NCBI RefSeq assembly: GCF_016921115.1
Contig: NZ_JAFFZS010000005.1
Location: 248,001 to 312,000 of the forward strand
Direction of reading: 5' to 3'
DNA length: 64,000 nt
Source: Streptomyces actuosus
Lineage (GTDB): Bacteria; Actinomycetota; Actinomycetes; Streptomycetales; Streptomycetaceae
In this document: positions 52,553 through 61,249 of the stretch, piece after piece
Position numbering within the stretch: position 1 is the first letter of the stretch
How the letters are laid out: the number at the start of each line of letters is the position of its first letter
Notes under the pieces: model-generated
Told to the model about the DNA's origin: nothing
Database searches by the model: none
What the model saw: only the letters and a program-made list of their open reading frames with translations
Translations under genes and position numbers: made by a program

Positions 52553-53515
52553 ATGGTGCATCAGCCGAGGTCGCGGCCCCGCCTGTCACAGTTCAGTGAC
52601 ACAGAAGACACGACGGACATGTCGAGGCTGCTCGCGCCGCGGCTGGCTTGGTTCGCCGGCGTGGCCCGCACCGAGCACGTCACCCGGGCCGCCCAGGAGA
52701 TGCAGGTGCCGCAGTCCACGCTGTCCCGCGCCATGGTCCGCCTGGAGCAGGACCTCGGCGTCGACCTGTTCGCCCGCCGCGGCCGGACCGTCGCCCTCAC
52801 CCCCGCCGGCCGCACCTTCCTCGCCTCCGTCGAACGCGCCCTCGCCGAGATCGAGCGCGCCGCCGACGAGGTCCGCGCCGACGCCGACCCGGCCGGCGGC
52901 AAGGTCGCCTTCGGCTTCCTGCACACCATGGGCGCCGAGACCGTCCCCGGTCTCCTCCAGGCCTTCCGGGCCGACCACCCCCGCGTCCGCTTCAGCCTCG
53001 TGCAGAACTACGGCGAGGCCATGCTGGAGGGCCTGCGGGCGGGAGAGCTCGACCTCTGCCTCACCTCGCCGGTCCCCGACGCCCCCGATCTCGTCGCCCG
53101 CCGCCTGGACGAGCAGAAGCTCCGTCTCGTCGTCCCGGCCGACCACCGCCTCGCCGGCCGCCGCCGCATCCGCCTCGCCGAGGCCGCCGAGGAGACGTTC
53201 GTGACCCTGGAGCCGGGCTACGGCCTCCGCCGCATCACCGACGACCTCTGCGCGGAGGCGGGCTTCCGGCCGCGGGTGGCCTTCGAGGGCGAGGAGGCGG
53301 AGACCTTGCGCGGGCTGGTGGCCGCGGGCCTGGGCGTGGCCCTCCTGCCGCCGCCCGCCGTGCCCCGCCCGGGCGTGGTGGAACTGACGGTCACCGCCCC
53401 GCGCGCGGTGCGCGAGATCGGAGTCGCCTGGCCGGCGGGCCACCCGGACACCCCGCCGGTGGCGGCCTTCAAGAAGTTCCTGCTGTCGCGGCGGGGGCAT
53501 CTGCTGCCCGGCTGA
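52553..53515 (+). CDS. LysR family transcriptional regulator
   Basis: This is a 320-residue regulator. After a ~30-residue extension, the winged helix reads LAWFAGVARTEHVTRAAQEMQVPQSTLSRAMVRLEQDLGVDLFARRGRTVALTPAG. The substrate-binding domain follows (VAFGFLHTMGAETVPGLLQAF; GLVAAGLGVALLPPPAV). It likely controls the divergent MFS pump. ATG 52553 (MVHQPRSRP) gives the extension; ATG 52619 (MSRLLAPRLAWF) would remove it and is a real alternative. Confidence 0.88.
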   Translation: MVHQPRSRPRLSQFSDTEDTTDMSRLLAPRLAWFAGVARTEHVTRAAQEMQVPQSTLSRAMVRLEQDLGVDLFARRGRTVALTPAGRTFLASVERALAEIERAADEVRADADPAGGKVAFGFLHTMGAETVPGLLQAFRADHPRVRFSLVQNYGEAMLEGLRAGELDLCLTSPVPDAPDLVARRLDEQKLRLVVPADHRLAGRRRIRLAEAAEETFVTLEPGYGLRRITDDLCAEAGFRPRVAFEGEEAETLRGLVAAGLGVALLPPPAVPRPGVVELTVTAPRAVREIGVAWPAGHPDTPPVAAFKKFLLSRRGHLLPG

Positions 53516-53542
53516 CGGCCCCACGGGAGGGGCGGCAGCCGG

Positions 53543-54304
53543 CTACCGCCGCAGCGACCTGCCGAACCCCGAGGCCAGCGGCATCCGCAAGCCGATCGGC
53601 GGCGGGGCCGCGAACGCGTCCTCCACGGGACGCGAGAACGCCTGCCCGAACAAGGCCCCCATGACGAAGTCCTCGGCCAGAGCGACGACTTCGTCGCGGT
53701 GCTGCTGCAATCCGTGCCGGTCGGAATGGACTTCGAACCGGCACACGTCCCGGTTGGCCTTCTTCGCCCGTACGGCCAGCCGGAACGACAGCTCGGGGTC
53801 CGTGCGCTCGTCGTTCGTGCCGTGCACCAGCATCACCCGGCGGCCCACCAGCTGCTTCACCGGTTCGGGTGGTGCGGCCACGTCGTCCTCCGGCAGCCAA
53901 GGGGCGATCGCCAGGACGCAGTTGACGGCCTCGTGCCCGCCCGCCCGCAGCGCCGCCCGGGCCCCCATGTCCAGCCCGGCGAGGCAGACGGGGACGTCGC
54001 CGTAGCGGCGCACGACCTCGTCTGCCGCCCAGGTCGCGTCACCGGCCAGGTTGGCGTCGCTGCCGTTCCAGCCGCGGTACCGGTAGTGGACGACGTGGAC
54101 GGCCAGTTGCTCGGTGCGCCCCGCGCGGGCGAGCCGGCGGCCCAACGCCCTGACGGAGGCGGTCGCGAGCATGGGGGAGGGTCTGCGGGCCGACACCGCG
54201 TCGCCGCCGGGGAGCAGCAGCACCACCCCGCTCACCGTCGTCGGTTCCGGACCGAACGCCCGCCCCAGCCGCGCCGTGCGAAGCGGCGTCGCTTGCTGTG
54301 CCAT
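53543..54304 (-). CDS. Alpha/beta hydrolase-fold protein with Asp in the nucleophile elbow
   Basis: This is a 253-residue protein of the dienelactone-hydrolase/alpha-beta type. [13 protein letters not shown] forms the oxyanion-type loop; the nucleophile elbow is [13 protein letters not shown], so GxDxG rather than GxSx[15 protein letters not shown] supplies the acid region and SDRHGL the His. Haloalkane dehalogenases and epoxide hydrolases also use Asp, but the overall sequence is closer to esterase-like proteins, so substrate is unknown. ATG 54304 fits; it is divergent from adenosine deaminase. Confidence 0.78.
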   Translation of the reverse strand: MAQQATPLRTARLGRAFGPEPTTVSGVVLLLPGGDAVSARRPSPMLATASVRALGRRLARAGRTEQLAVHVVHYRYRGWNGSDANLAGDATWAADEVVRRYGDVPVCLAGLDMGARAALRAGGHEAVNCVLAIAPWLPEDDVAAPPEPVKQLVGRRVMLVHGTNDERTDPELSFRLAVRAKKANRDVCRFEVHSDRHGLQQHRDEVVALAEDFVMGALFGQAFSRPVEDAFAAPPPIGLRMPLASGFGRSLRR

Positions 54305-54389
54305 GGCAGAACAGTGTCAGAAGTGAGGGTGTACGCCACCCGTCCGTCGGGTCACTGTTACGTATCGACGGATGTGTACAACACGCCGT

Positions 54390-54401
54390 CTACGCGCGTA
54401 G
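54390..54401 (+). promoter_or_regulatory. CTACGCGCGTAG palindrome before adenosine deaminase
   Basis: A perfect 12-bp palindrome 16 bp before the add ATG, followed by a TTACAGT that could be the -10. The same core occurs at 40016 and 41273 in the nucleoside transporter operon. A common regulator of nucleoside uptake and breakdown is the simplest reading. Confidence 0.55.
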
Positions 54402-54417
54402 GCGTTACAGTGCGAAG

Positions 54418-55581
54418 ATGACGAGCCAGACCATTCGGACGGGCACGACTCCGACGCCGGACCAGATCCGCCGGGCGCCCAAGGTTCTGCTGCACGACCA
54501 TCTCGACGGCGGGCTCCGCCCGGGCACGATCGTCGAACTCGCCCGCGACAGCGGGTACACCCGACTCCCCGACACCGACCCCGACAAGCTCGCCCTCTGG
54601 TTCCGCGAGGCCGCCGACTCCGGCTCACTCGAACGGTACCTGGAGACCTTCTCCCACACCGTCGCCGTCATGCAGACCCGCGAGGCCCTCCGGCGCGTCG
54701 CCCGCGAGTGCGCGGAGGACCTGGCCGAGGACGGCGTCGTCTACGCCGAGGTGCGGTACGCCCCCGAGCAGCACCTGGACGGCGGGCTGACCCTGGAGGA
54801 GGTCGTCGAGGCCGTCAACGAGGGCTTCCGGCAGGGTGAGGAGATCGCCCGGGACAACGGCCACCGCATCCGCATCGGCGCCCTGCTGACCGCGATGCGC
54901 CACGCCGCGCGGTCCCTGGAGATCGCCGAACTCGCCAACCGCCACCGGGACCGCGGCGTGGTCGGCTTCGACATCGCGGGCGCGGAAGCCGGCTATCCGC
55001 CCACCCGGCACCTGGACGCCTTCGAGTACCTCAAGCGGGAGAACAACCACTTCACCATCCACGCCGGCGAGGCCTTCGGCCTGCCGTCCATCTGGCAGGC
55101 CCTCCAGTGGTGCGGCGCCGACCGGCTCGGGCACGGCGTGCGCATCATCGACGACATCGAGGTCCACGACGACGGCGGGGTCACCCTCGGACGGCTGGCG
55201 TCCTACGTCCGCGACAAGCGGATCCCGCTGGAGCTGTGCCCGAGCTCCAACCTCCAGACCGGCGCCGCCTCCTCCTATGCCGAGCACCCGATCGGGCTGC
55301 TGCGCCGGATGCACTTCCGTGCGACGGTCAACACCGACAACCGCCTGATGTCCCACACCAGCATGAGCCGGGAATTCGAGCACCTTGTCGAGGCATTCGG
55401 TTACACGCTCGACGACATGCAGTGGTTCTCCGTCAATGCGATGAAATCAGCATTCATTCCTTTCGATGAACGGCTCGCGATGATCAATGACGTCATCAAG
55501 CCCGGATATGCAGAACTGAAATCCGAATGGCTGTTCCAGCAGACGCCCGCCACTAGCGGTTTCCCCGGGTCCGGCGACTGA
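54418..55581 (+). CDS. add: Adenosine deaminase
   Basis: This is a 387-residue zinc enzyme converting adenosine and deoxyadenosine to inosine forms. Motifs: [17 protein letters not shown] (HxH metal ligands), [10 protein letters not shown] (catalytic HAGE), [21 protein letters not shown] and [10 protein letters not shown] (SxD-type Asp region). The length and order fit the family. It lies away from the nucleoside operon but shares its promoter motif. The leader is very short and without a clear ribosome site. Confidence 0.94.
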   Translation: MTSQTIRTGTTPTPDQIRRAPKVLLHDHLDGGLRPGTIVELARDSGYTRLPDTDPDKLALWFREAADSGSLERYLETFSHTVAVMQTREALRRVARECAEDLAEDGVVYAEVRYAPEQHLDGGLTLEEVVEAVNEGFRQGEEIARDNGHRIRIGALLTAMRHAARSLEIAELANRHRDRGVVGFDIAGAEAGYPPTRHLDAFEYLKRENNHFTIHAGEAFGLPSIWQALQWCGADRLGHGVRIIDDIEVHDDGGVTLGRLASYVRDKRIPLELCPSSNLQTGAASSYAEHPIGLLRRMHFRATVNTDNRLMSHTSMSREFEHLVEAFGYTLDDMQWFSVNAMKSAFIPFDERLAMINDVIKPGYAELKSEWLFQQTPATSGFPGSGD

Positions 55582-55603
55582 CGGGGACATTTTCCGGGTC
55601 ACG

Positions 55604-55636
55604 AATGCGGGCGGACGTTCACCATCCGTCCGCATT
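55604..55636 (+). terminator. Terminator of add
   Basis: A 12-bp stem with one G-T pair (55604-55615 with 55625-55636) and a 9-nt loop, 22 nt after the add stop, followed by TTTCG. Confidence 0.65.
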
Positions 55637-55719
55637 TCGATGTTTGCGGTGTGTGCCAGGGCGTGTTTACGGTCGTGGACCGCTCGTATCCCCGTCATTC
55701 CATTACGAGGACTCATTTC

Positions 55720-56079
55720 ATGAAGCAGTCTGCTGCCAAGACCCTCGGTGTCGCCGCCCTCGGTGCCGCCTTCGCCGCCGCGGGTGCCGGTGCCGCCAAC
55801 GCCGCCCCCGCCGTCCCGGACGCCGGCCAGGCGCTGGACGGTGTCACCCGCACTCTGCCGGCGGAGAACGCCCCCCAGGCGCTGCCAGGTGCCACCAAGG
55901 CGCTGACCCGGGGCAAGTCCGCGGTCGACGCGGGCCTGACCGCCGCGCAGCCGGCCGCGCAGAAGGTGTTCTCCGACGGTCCGACCGCCCCGGTCGCCGG
56001 CCTGCTCGGCGGGCTTCCGGTGGGGAAGACGCTGCCGACGCAGGGCGTCGGCCTGAACGGCCTCCCGCTGGGCGGCTGA
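55720..56079 (+). CDS. Small secreted protein (LPxxG-rich), paralogue of 62018 product
   Basis: This is a 119-residue exported protein. The signal peptide MKQSAAKTLGVAALGAAFAAAGAGAANAA ends near residue 29. The mature part is Ala/Pro/Leu/Gly-rich with no cysteine and ends GLLGGLPVGKTLPTQGVGLNGLPLGG. A similar secreted protein is encoded at 62018 (GPVAQAQSIGGLPVLGQAAG). Function unknown; it may be a surface or extracellular protein of the mycelium. It stands between terminators and is probably monocistronic. Confidence 0.75.
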   Translation: MKQSAAKTLGVAALGAAFAAAGAGAANAAPAVPDAGQALDGVTRTLPAENAPQALPGATKALTRGKSAVDAGLTAAQPAAQKVFSDGPTAPVAGLLGGLPVGKTLPTQGVGLNGLPLGG

Positions 56080-56097
56080 GCGAACCGCCGGAAACGA

Positions 56098-56144
56098 GCC
56101 GACGGGGCGCACCCCCCTGCCCTGTGGAGGTGCGCCCCGTCGGC
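56098..56144. terminator. Bidirectional terminator between convergent genes
   Basis: A perfect 16-bp stem (56098-56113 with 56129-56144) with a 15-nt loop separates the secreted-protein gene from the convergent PspC gene. Confidence 0.8.
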
Positions 56145-56158
56145 GTGTGCGCGGCCGG

Positions 56159-56359
56159 TCACCAGGCCGTGCGTGTCTTGTCCTCCGAGGGCAGCAGGAT
56201 CCACAGCGCTATGTAGAGCAGGAACTGAGGGCCCGGCAGCAGACACGACAGCAGGAAGATCACCCGCATCGTCGTCGCGGAGGTGCCGAAGCGCCGGGCC
56301 AGGGCGGCGCACACGCCGCCGATCATGCGGCCGTTGGTGGGGCGGGCGAGGGTGGTCAT
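56159..56359 (-). CDS. PspC domain membrane protein
   Basis: This is a 66-residue protein made of a single PspC domain: LARPTNGRMIGGVCAALARRFGTSATTMRVIFLLSCLLPGPQFLLYIALWILLPSE. PspC proteins are membrane components linked to envelope stress. ATG 56359 has AGGAG 6 nt upstream. No PspA is nearby. The length is typical for stand-alone actinobacterial PspC proteins. Confidence 0.87.
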   Translation of the reverse strand: MTTLARPTNGRMIGGVCAALARRFGTSATTMRVIFLLSCLLPGPQFLLYIALWILLPSEDKTRTAW

Positions 56360-56571
56360 GACGGCTCCTGTCGGTGTCCGGTGTCCGGTGGTTGTGTGCG
56401 TGCGCGTGTCGGTGGGGGCGCCGGCCGGGACCGCTCTGTGCCGGGCCGCTCCCGTGGCCGCCCGGTCGGTGCCGGGAGACGCCGGGCCCGGCGCCTGCCG
56501 GCGGCCGGTGCCGATGGGCCGGCTGCCCATCTGTCTCCACCGTACGCACACGCAGGGGGAGCGGCGTCGAT

Positions 56572-57114
56572 CTACGGGGCGACGCCGACCCTGGGAATCG
56601 TCGGGGTCCGACCCTGAGCCGGCTCCTCCCGGTGCAGCGCGGCGCGCGCCGTCCTGCGGCGGAGCAGGCCGCGGCCCGCCGGGACGATCGCGAGGTGGGC
56701 CAGGGCGACACCGACCGTGTTCAGCAGCAGCGAGTCCACGTCCACGACCTGACCGGGCACGCCGGTCTGCAGCAGTTCGATCCCCAGCGACAGCAGCGCC
56801 CCGGCGGTGACGGTACGGGCCAGGGAGCCCAGTCGAGAGCCGCCGAGCCGGCCGTGCACCATCGGCAGCAGCACCCCCAGCGGAGCGAGCAGCGCCAGCC
56901 CCGCACCGATCCGCCGCACCGCCTGCGCCCAGCCGAGGGCCGCGTCGGCGCGGATACCGGCGAAGGGGCGCAGGTTGGGGGGCATCACCCAGGGCACGTC
57001 GAGCGGTCGCAGCGTGAGCCAGGCGACGATGGCGAGGTGCGCGAGGAGGAGGACGCCTCCTGTCACCCGGATGCGGAGAGCGGCGCTGCCGCCGATGGAG
57101 CCTTGACGCTGCAC
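56572..57114 (-). CDS. VanZ-like membrane protein
   Basis: This is a 180-residue protein with four to five helices. VTGGVLLLAHLAIVAWLTLRPLDVPWVMPPNLRPFAGI at the start and LARTVTAGALLSLGIELLQTGVPGQVVDVDSLLLNTVGVALAHLAI match VanZ family proteins (RxxDxxDxxxNxxG-type end, here VVDVDSLLLNTVG). Some VanZ proteins affect glycopeptide tolerance, but most are of unknown role. GTG 57114 is the best available start, with a G-run just before it. Confidence 0.82.
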   Translation of the reverse strand: MQRQGSIGGSAALRIRVTGGVLLLAHLAIVAWLTLRPLDVPWVMPPNLRPFAGIRADAALGWAQAVRRIGAGLALLAPLGVLLPMVHGRLGGSRLGSLARTVTAGALLSLGIELLQTGVPGQVVDVDSLLLNTVGVALAHLAIVPAGRGLLRRRTARAALHREEPAQGRTPTIPRVGVAP

Positions 57115-57212
57115 GCCCCCCTAGACGCCGACCCCGGCAGGATCGGTTCCGGCCTGTGGCCCGATCCGCCCATGAGGTGTCCGCCACACGGGAGGGCCGC
57201 CCCCCGGCCGGG

Positions 57213-57812
57213 TCAGTCTCCCGCGACCTCCGTGGAGGGCGGTTCCTTCGTGCCCGGGCGGGAGCGGACCTCGTCGGTGCACTCGTAGCGGCGCAGCGGT
57301 TCGCCCCCCGGGCCGCCCAGGACGACCGAGCCGTCGCCCTCGGCCGCGGCGGAGTCGGAGAACGTGCACACGATCTGCGCGAGGGCGTAGGAGGTGAGCT
57401 CGTCGGGAGGGGTGCTCAGGCGCAGCGCGTCCTCGGGGTCCTTCTGACCCGGGCCCGACACGGTCGTCCCACCGCGCACGTCGGTGGTGTAACCGGCCTC
57501 CTTCTCGGAGGCCGACGGCGTCTGGGCCAACTGGTCCAGCAGGCCCTGCGCGACCAGCACCCGCCGCCGCGAGTCCGCGGCGCCGTCCGGCACGCGCACC
57601 GTCCGGTCGACGGCCACCAGCGAGGACCCGCACAGCAGGAACACCTGCACCGGCACCCCGAGCGACACCCCGGAGGAGGACCCCGGCCCGAGCGAGCAGT
57701 GCACCCGCGAGGGTGCCGCCCCGAAGTCGGTCGGGACCTCCGTGGCGCGGATCCCGCACCCGGCCAGCAGCACGCCCAGCAGGGGGAGCGCGAGCAGGCG
57801 TTTGACGGTCAC
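57213..57812 (-). CDS. Lipoprotein of the AfsQ cluster
   Basis: This is a 199-residue exported protein. The signal peptide MTVKRLLALPLLGVLLAGC ends in a perfect LAGC lipobox. The mature domain has further cysteines (VHCSLG, FLLCGS, IVCTFS, RYECTD) that could form disulfides. The family resembles GerMN-type lipoproteins found beside Streptomyces two-component systems, but no specific fold is certain. GTG 57812 overlaps the AfsQ2 stop (GTGA), so it is cotranslated with the kinase and probably senses or modulates its signal. Confidence 0.85.
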   Translation of the reverse strand: MTVKRLLALPLLGVLLAGCGIRATEVPTDFGAAPSRVHCSLGPGSSSGVSLGVPVQVFLLCGSSLVAVDRTVRVPDGAADSRRRVLVAQGLLDQLAQTPSASEKEAGYTTDVRGGTTVSGPGQKDPEDALRLSTPPDELTSYALAQIVCTFSDSAAAEGDGSVVLGGPGGEPLRRYECTDEVRSRPGTKEPPSTEVAGD

Positions 57813-59374
57813 TTGGCTTCCCCCTCGGATGTCTCCCCCTCATCGGTGCGCCGCGTCAGTTCCGACGCGTCCCGCGGCAGCCGCAGCGTGAACACCGCGC
57901 CGCCCTCGGAGGAGTTGGCGGCGGTGATCTCGCCGCCGTGGATGTGCGCGTTCTCCAGGGCGATGGACAGGCCGAGCCCGCTGCCCTCGGAGCGCGGGCG
58001 GGACGCGCTGGCCTTGTAGAACCGGTCGAAGACGTGCGGGAGGACGTCCTCGGGGATGCCCGGCCCGTGGTCGCGGACCGCGATCACCACCTCGTCCTGC
58101 GACGCGCGTACCGACACCCGCACCGGCGATCCGCCGTGCTTGAGCGCGTTGCCGATGAGGTTGGCGAGGACGACGTCCAGCCGGCGCGGGTCGAGCCGGG
58201 CGTGGATGCCGCGCTCGGCGTCCAGCTCGACGGCGTCCAGCCAGGCGCGGGCGTCGATGCAGGCGGTGATCTGGTCGGCGACGTCGACGTCGTCCAGCAC
58301 CAGACGGGCGGTGCCCGCGTCGAAGCGGGTGACCTCCATCAGGTTCTCCACCAGGTCGTTCAGCCGCCGCGTCTCGCTCACCACCAGCCGCACCGCGGGC
58401 TCGATCATCGGGTCGATGCCGCCGCTCTCGGAGTCCAGCTCCTCCTCCAGCACCTCGGTCACGGCCGTGATCGCGGTGAGCGGCGTGCGCAGCTCGTGGC
58501 TCATGTCCGCCACGAACCGCCGGGACGAGTCGTCCCGCGCGGCCATGTCCGCCACCCGCTTCTCCAGCGCCTCCGCGGCGTTGTTGAAGGTCCGCGACAG
58601 ATCGGCCAGTTCGTCCGTCCCCGACACCCGCAGCCGGGTGTCCAGCTTGCCCTCGCCGAGCCGGCGCGCGGCGATGCCGAGCCGGTGCACCGGCTTCAGC
58701 ACCGTCGTGGCGGCGGCCTGCGCCAGGAGCGCCGCGCCGATCAACGCCAGGCCGGTGGCGATGCCCAGGGACCAGGCCAGCGAGTTGAGGTCCTTCGCCT
58801 CCGGCTCCAGCGACTTGCGCATGTAGCCGGTCGGCCCGCCGCCGATCACCTTCGTCCCGGCGACCAGGTACGGCGTGCCGTCGTCGACGACCCGCTGCCA
58901 GTACAGGTGATAGGGGTACTTGTTGGCGGAGGTGACCTTCTGCTGCTTGTTCACCGCCGTGCGCAGCGACTCCGGCACGTCCTGGAGGGAGAAGCCGTTC
59001 AGGCCGCCGGAGTTGCCGTACACCGTCCTGCCGCCCGAGTCCTGCGCGACGAGCAGCACGCTGAACCGCTGGCTGCTGTTGGCCATCTGGCCCGCGGTGT
59101 GCTGCAGCTCGTCCTGCGACGGGTGCGCGGGCAGCGCGCCGGCACGGTTCTGCATCTCCTGCTGGAAGTCGCGCAGCACCGCGTCCTGGGTGCGCGTGAG
59201 CACGGCCTCCCGGTTGAGCCAGTAGGCGATCCCGGAGGCCGACACCGCGGCCGTCAGCGCCACCAGGCCGAACACGACGACCAGCCGCAGTCGCAGGCTG
59301 GTGAAGCGCAGCCGCGACAGACCCTTTCCACGATCCGCGGCCCAGCCGCGGACACCCCCTTGCCGTGTCGTCAC
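57809..59374 (-). CDS. afsQ2: Sensor histidine kinase AfsQ2
   Basis: This is a 521-residue membrane kinase. A helix at about 28-50 (LRLVVVFGLVALTAAVSAS) and another near 215-235 enclose an outer sensor domain of ~160 residues. Then come HAMP (LKPVHRLGIAARRLGEGKLDTRL), the phosphorylated His in SHELRTPLTAITAV, and ATPase boxes NLIGNALKHGG, DHGPGIPED and GSGLGLSIALENAH. AfsQ2 phosphorylates AfsQ1, a system that affects antibiotic production and nitrogen-related genes in S. coelicolor. GTG 59374 overlaps the AfsQ1 stop. Confidence 0.93.
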   Translation of the reverse strand: MTTRQGGVRGWAADRGKGLSRLRFTSLRLRLVVVFGLVALTAAVSASGIAYWLNREAVLTRTQDAVLRDFQQEMQNRAGALPAHPSQDELQHTAGQMANSSQRFSVLLVAQDSGGRTVYGNSGGLNGFSLQDVPESLRTAVNKQQKVTSANKYPYHLYWQRVVDDGTPYLVAGTKVIGGGPTGYMRKSLEPEAKDLNSLAWSLGIATGLALIGAALLAQAAATTVLKPVHRLGIAARRLGEGKLDTRLRVSGTDELADLSRTFNNAAEALEKRVADMAARDDSSRRFVADMSHELRTPLTAITAVTEVLEEELDSESGGIDPMIEPAVRLVVSETRRLNDLVENLMEVTRFDAGTARLVLDDVDVADQITACIDARAWLDAVELDAERGIHARLDPRRLDVVLANLIGNALKHGGSPVRVSVRASQDEVVIAVRDHGPGIPEDVLPHVFDRFYKASASRPRSEGSGLGLSIALENAHIHGGEITAANSSEGGAVFTLRLPRDASELTRRTDEGETSEGEAK

Positions 59375-60048
59375 TGAGGCGGGTCCAGGCGGTAGCCGAC
59401 ACCACGCACGGTACGGATCAGCGTCGGGGCCGAGGGCACGTCCTCCACCTTGGCGCGCAGCCTCTGGACGCAGGCGTCCACCAGCCGGGAGTCGCCCAGG
59501 TAGTCGTGCTCCCACACCAGCCGCAGCAACTGCTGCCGGGACAGCGCCTGCCCCGGCCGCCGGCTCAGCTCCAGCAGCAGCCTCAGCTCGGTCGGCGTGA
59601 GCTGGAGGTCCTGCCCGTTCTTCGTCACGGTCATCGCGGCACGGTCGATGACCAGGCTGCCGAAGGCCGCCGCGTCGTTCGACTCCCGCTCGCCGCGGCG
59701 CAGCACGGCCCGGATCCGGGCGTCGAGCACACGCCCCTGGACCGGTTTGACGACGTAGTCGTCGGCCCCGGACTCCAGCCCGACGACGACGTCGATGTCG
59801 TCACTGCGCGCGGTCAGCAGGATGATCGGCAGCTGGTCGGTGCGCCGGATGCGCCGGCACACCTCGAAACCGTCGATGCCGGGCAGCATCACGTCCAGCA
59901 CGATCAGATCCGGCCGCTGCTCGCGCAGCAGCTTCAGACCGTCCTCACCGCTGGCAGCGGTCGCCACCCGGTGTCCCTGGCGCGTCAGTGAGAGCTCCAG
60001 GGCCGTGCGGATGGCGTCGTCGTCCTCGATCAGCAACAGGGAAGGCAC
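59371..60048 (-). CDS. afsQ1: Response regulator AfsQ1
   Basis: This is a 225-residue OmpR/PhoB-type regulator, the same length as S. coelicolor AfsQ1 as I recall it. The receiver domain starts MPSLLLIEDDDAIRTALELSL; Asp52 in LIVLDVMLPGIDGFEVC is the phosphorylation site. The winged helix spans ~130-222 (LTPTELRLLLELSRRPGQALSR, RTVRGVGYRLDPPQ). The start is GTG 60048 after GAGG. It is divergent from sigQ, with an exact AfsQ1 box in between, so it probably regulates sigQ and itself. Confidence 0.96.
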   Translation of the reverse strand: MPSLLLIEDDDAIRTALELSLTRQGHRVATAASGEDGLKLLREQRPDLIVLDVMLPGIDGFEVCRRIRRTDQLPIILLTARSDDIDVVVGLESGADDYVVKPVQGRVLDARIRAVLRRGERESNDAAAFGSLVIDRAAMTVTKNGQDLQLTPTELRLLLELSRRPGQALSRQQLLRLVWEHDYLGDSRLVDACVQRLRAKVEDVPSAPTLIRTVRGVGYRLDPPQ

Positions 60049-60160
60049 GGCCTCATTCTGGCCCATGGAGGGGCCGCTGTTCGACCCACGGGTCCGGGAA
60101 GCGGTGACGCCCGGGCCCGAAGCGGTCCGGTGATCTTGGACGAGGCTGTTCCGGACCCCT

Positions 60161-60176
60161 GTGACAGGTCTGTGAC
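60161..60176. promoter_or_regulatory. AfsQ1 binding box in the afsQ1-sigQ intergenic region
   Basis: GTGAC (60161-60165), 6 bp, GTGAC (60172-60176) fits exactly the published AfsQ1 consensus GTNAC-N6-GTNAC. It lies 113 bp before afsQ1 and 100 bp before sigQ. In S. coelicolor AfsQ1 is known to act on sigQ, so this is the expected site. Confidence 0.8.
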
Positions 60177-60275
60177 AGTCGGCGGACACGGCGATGAAGT
60201 CGCCGCGGCAGTCTTTTCGACAAGCAAGAAGCACAGCACGAACGGACACCGGAACTCCACGACGGGGGGCGCGAG

Positions 60276-61034
60276 ATGAACACGCTGCACAGCACCAGCA
60301 CCAGCGCAGTGGTCACGCGTCTGCACGACGTGAACGCGCACCGGGGTCCGGAGAAGTCCGGTGGGCGCGGATGCGCTCGCGGTACCGGACGTCAGCACAC
60401 CGCCCATGCGCAGCAGGGGTCTCAGCCCTACATGGCGGTGGTCGACACGCACACGGGGCAGACGCACGGGGGAGCCGCGTACAGGGAGGACCAGGGGGAG
60501 CGCCGCTCACGGTCGGAGGCGGAATTCACCGCCTACGTCCAGGAGCGCCGCGCCTCCCTGTACGCCACCGCCTACCACCTGACCGGCGACCGCTTCGAGG
60601 CCGAGGACCTGCTCCAGAGCGCGCTGTTCTCGACGTACCGGGCCTGGGACCGGATCACCGACAAGGCCGCGGTCGGGGGCTACCTGCGCCGCACCATGAC
60701 GAACCTGCACATCAGCGCGTGGCGCCGCCGCAAGCTGAACGAGTACCCGACCGAGGAACTGCCGGAGACGGCCGGCGACACGGACGCGATGCGCGGCACC
60801 GAACTGCGCACGGTCCTGTGGCAGGCCCTGGCCCGGCTGCCGGAACTCCAGCGGACGATGCTGGTCCTGCGCTACTACGAGGGCCGCACCGACCCGGAGA
60901 TCGCCGAGATACTCGACATCAGTGTCGGCACGGTGAAGTCCAGCATCTGGCGGTCGCTGCGCCGGCTGCGCGAGGACGACGTCCTCAGCTTCGGCCGTGA
61001 CGAGTCGGACGCCTTCGGCGAACTCGTCGCCTGA
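60276..61034 (+). CDS. sigQ: ECF sigma factor SigQ
   Basis: This is a 252-residue sigma factor of the SigE-like ECF class. After a ~75-residue N-terminal extension, region 2 reads FTAYVQERRASLYATAYHLTGDRFEAEDLLQSALFSTYRAWDRI and region 4 ARLPELQRTMLVLRYYEGRTDPEIAEILDISVGTVKSSIWRSLRRLRED. Position divergent to afsQ1 and the AfsQ1 box identify it as SigQ. ATG 60276 is the first start; ATG 60432 (MAVVDTHTG) would remove part of the extension. It functions with AfsQ1/AfsQ2 in control of antibiotic production. Confidence 0.92.
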   Translation: MNTLHSTSTSAVVTRLHDVNAHRGPEKSGGRGCARGTGRQHTAHAQQGSQPYMAVVDTHTGQTHGGAAYREDQGERRSRSEAEFTAYVQERRASLYATAYHLTGDRFEAEDLLQSALFSTYRAWDRITDKAAVGGYLRRTMTNLHISAWRRRKLNEYPTEELPETAGDTDAMRGTELRTVLWQALARLPELQRTMLVLRYYEGRTDPEIAEILDISVGTVKSSIWRSLRRLREDDVLSFGRDESDAFGELVA

Positions 61035-61154
61035 CGACGAGAGGCACGGAGGAAGAACGGGGCCCCGACGGGGGAGAACGGGGCTCTGGGGGGGGGCAAC
61101 GGGGGGCACGGGGGAGCGAAGAAAAAAGGGGGGTCACGGGGGACACGGGGAGAA

Positions 61155-61197
61155 GAAGCGGGACTGGAGGGCCGGGGGGTCCGTCCAGTCCCGTTTC
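61155..61197. terminator. Terminator between convergent sigQ and uridine-kinase-like genes
   Basis: A 14-bp stem with one G-T pair (61155-61168 with 61184-61197) and a 15-nt loop. It is preceded by an unusually G-rich stretch (61040-61150), read as runs of GGGG on the plus strand. Confidence 0.65.
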
Positions 61198-61249
61198 GCA
61201 TGTGCGCTGCCCGGCTACCGACCGCGCCGCCCCACCGGCCGCACGGCGG

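Noticed and set aside
58000-59300. Plus-strand frames over afsQ2
   Set aside because: Antisense to a complete histidine kinase with H, N, D and G boxes.
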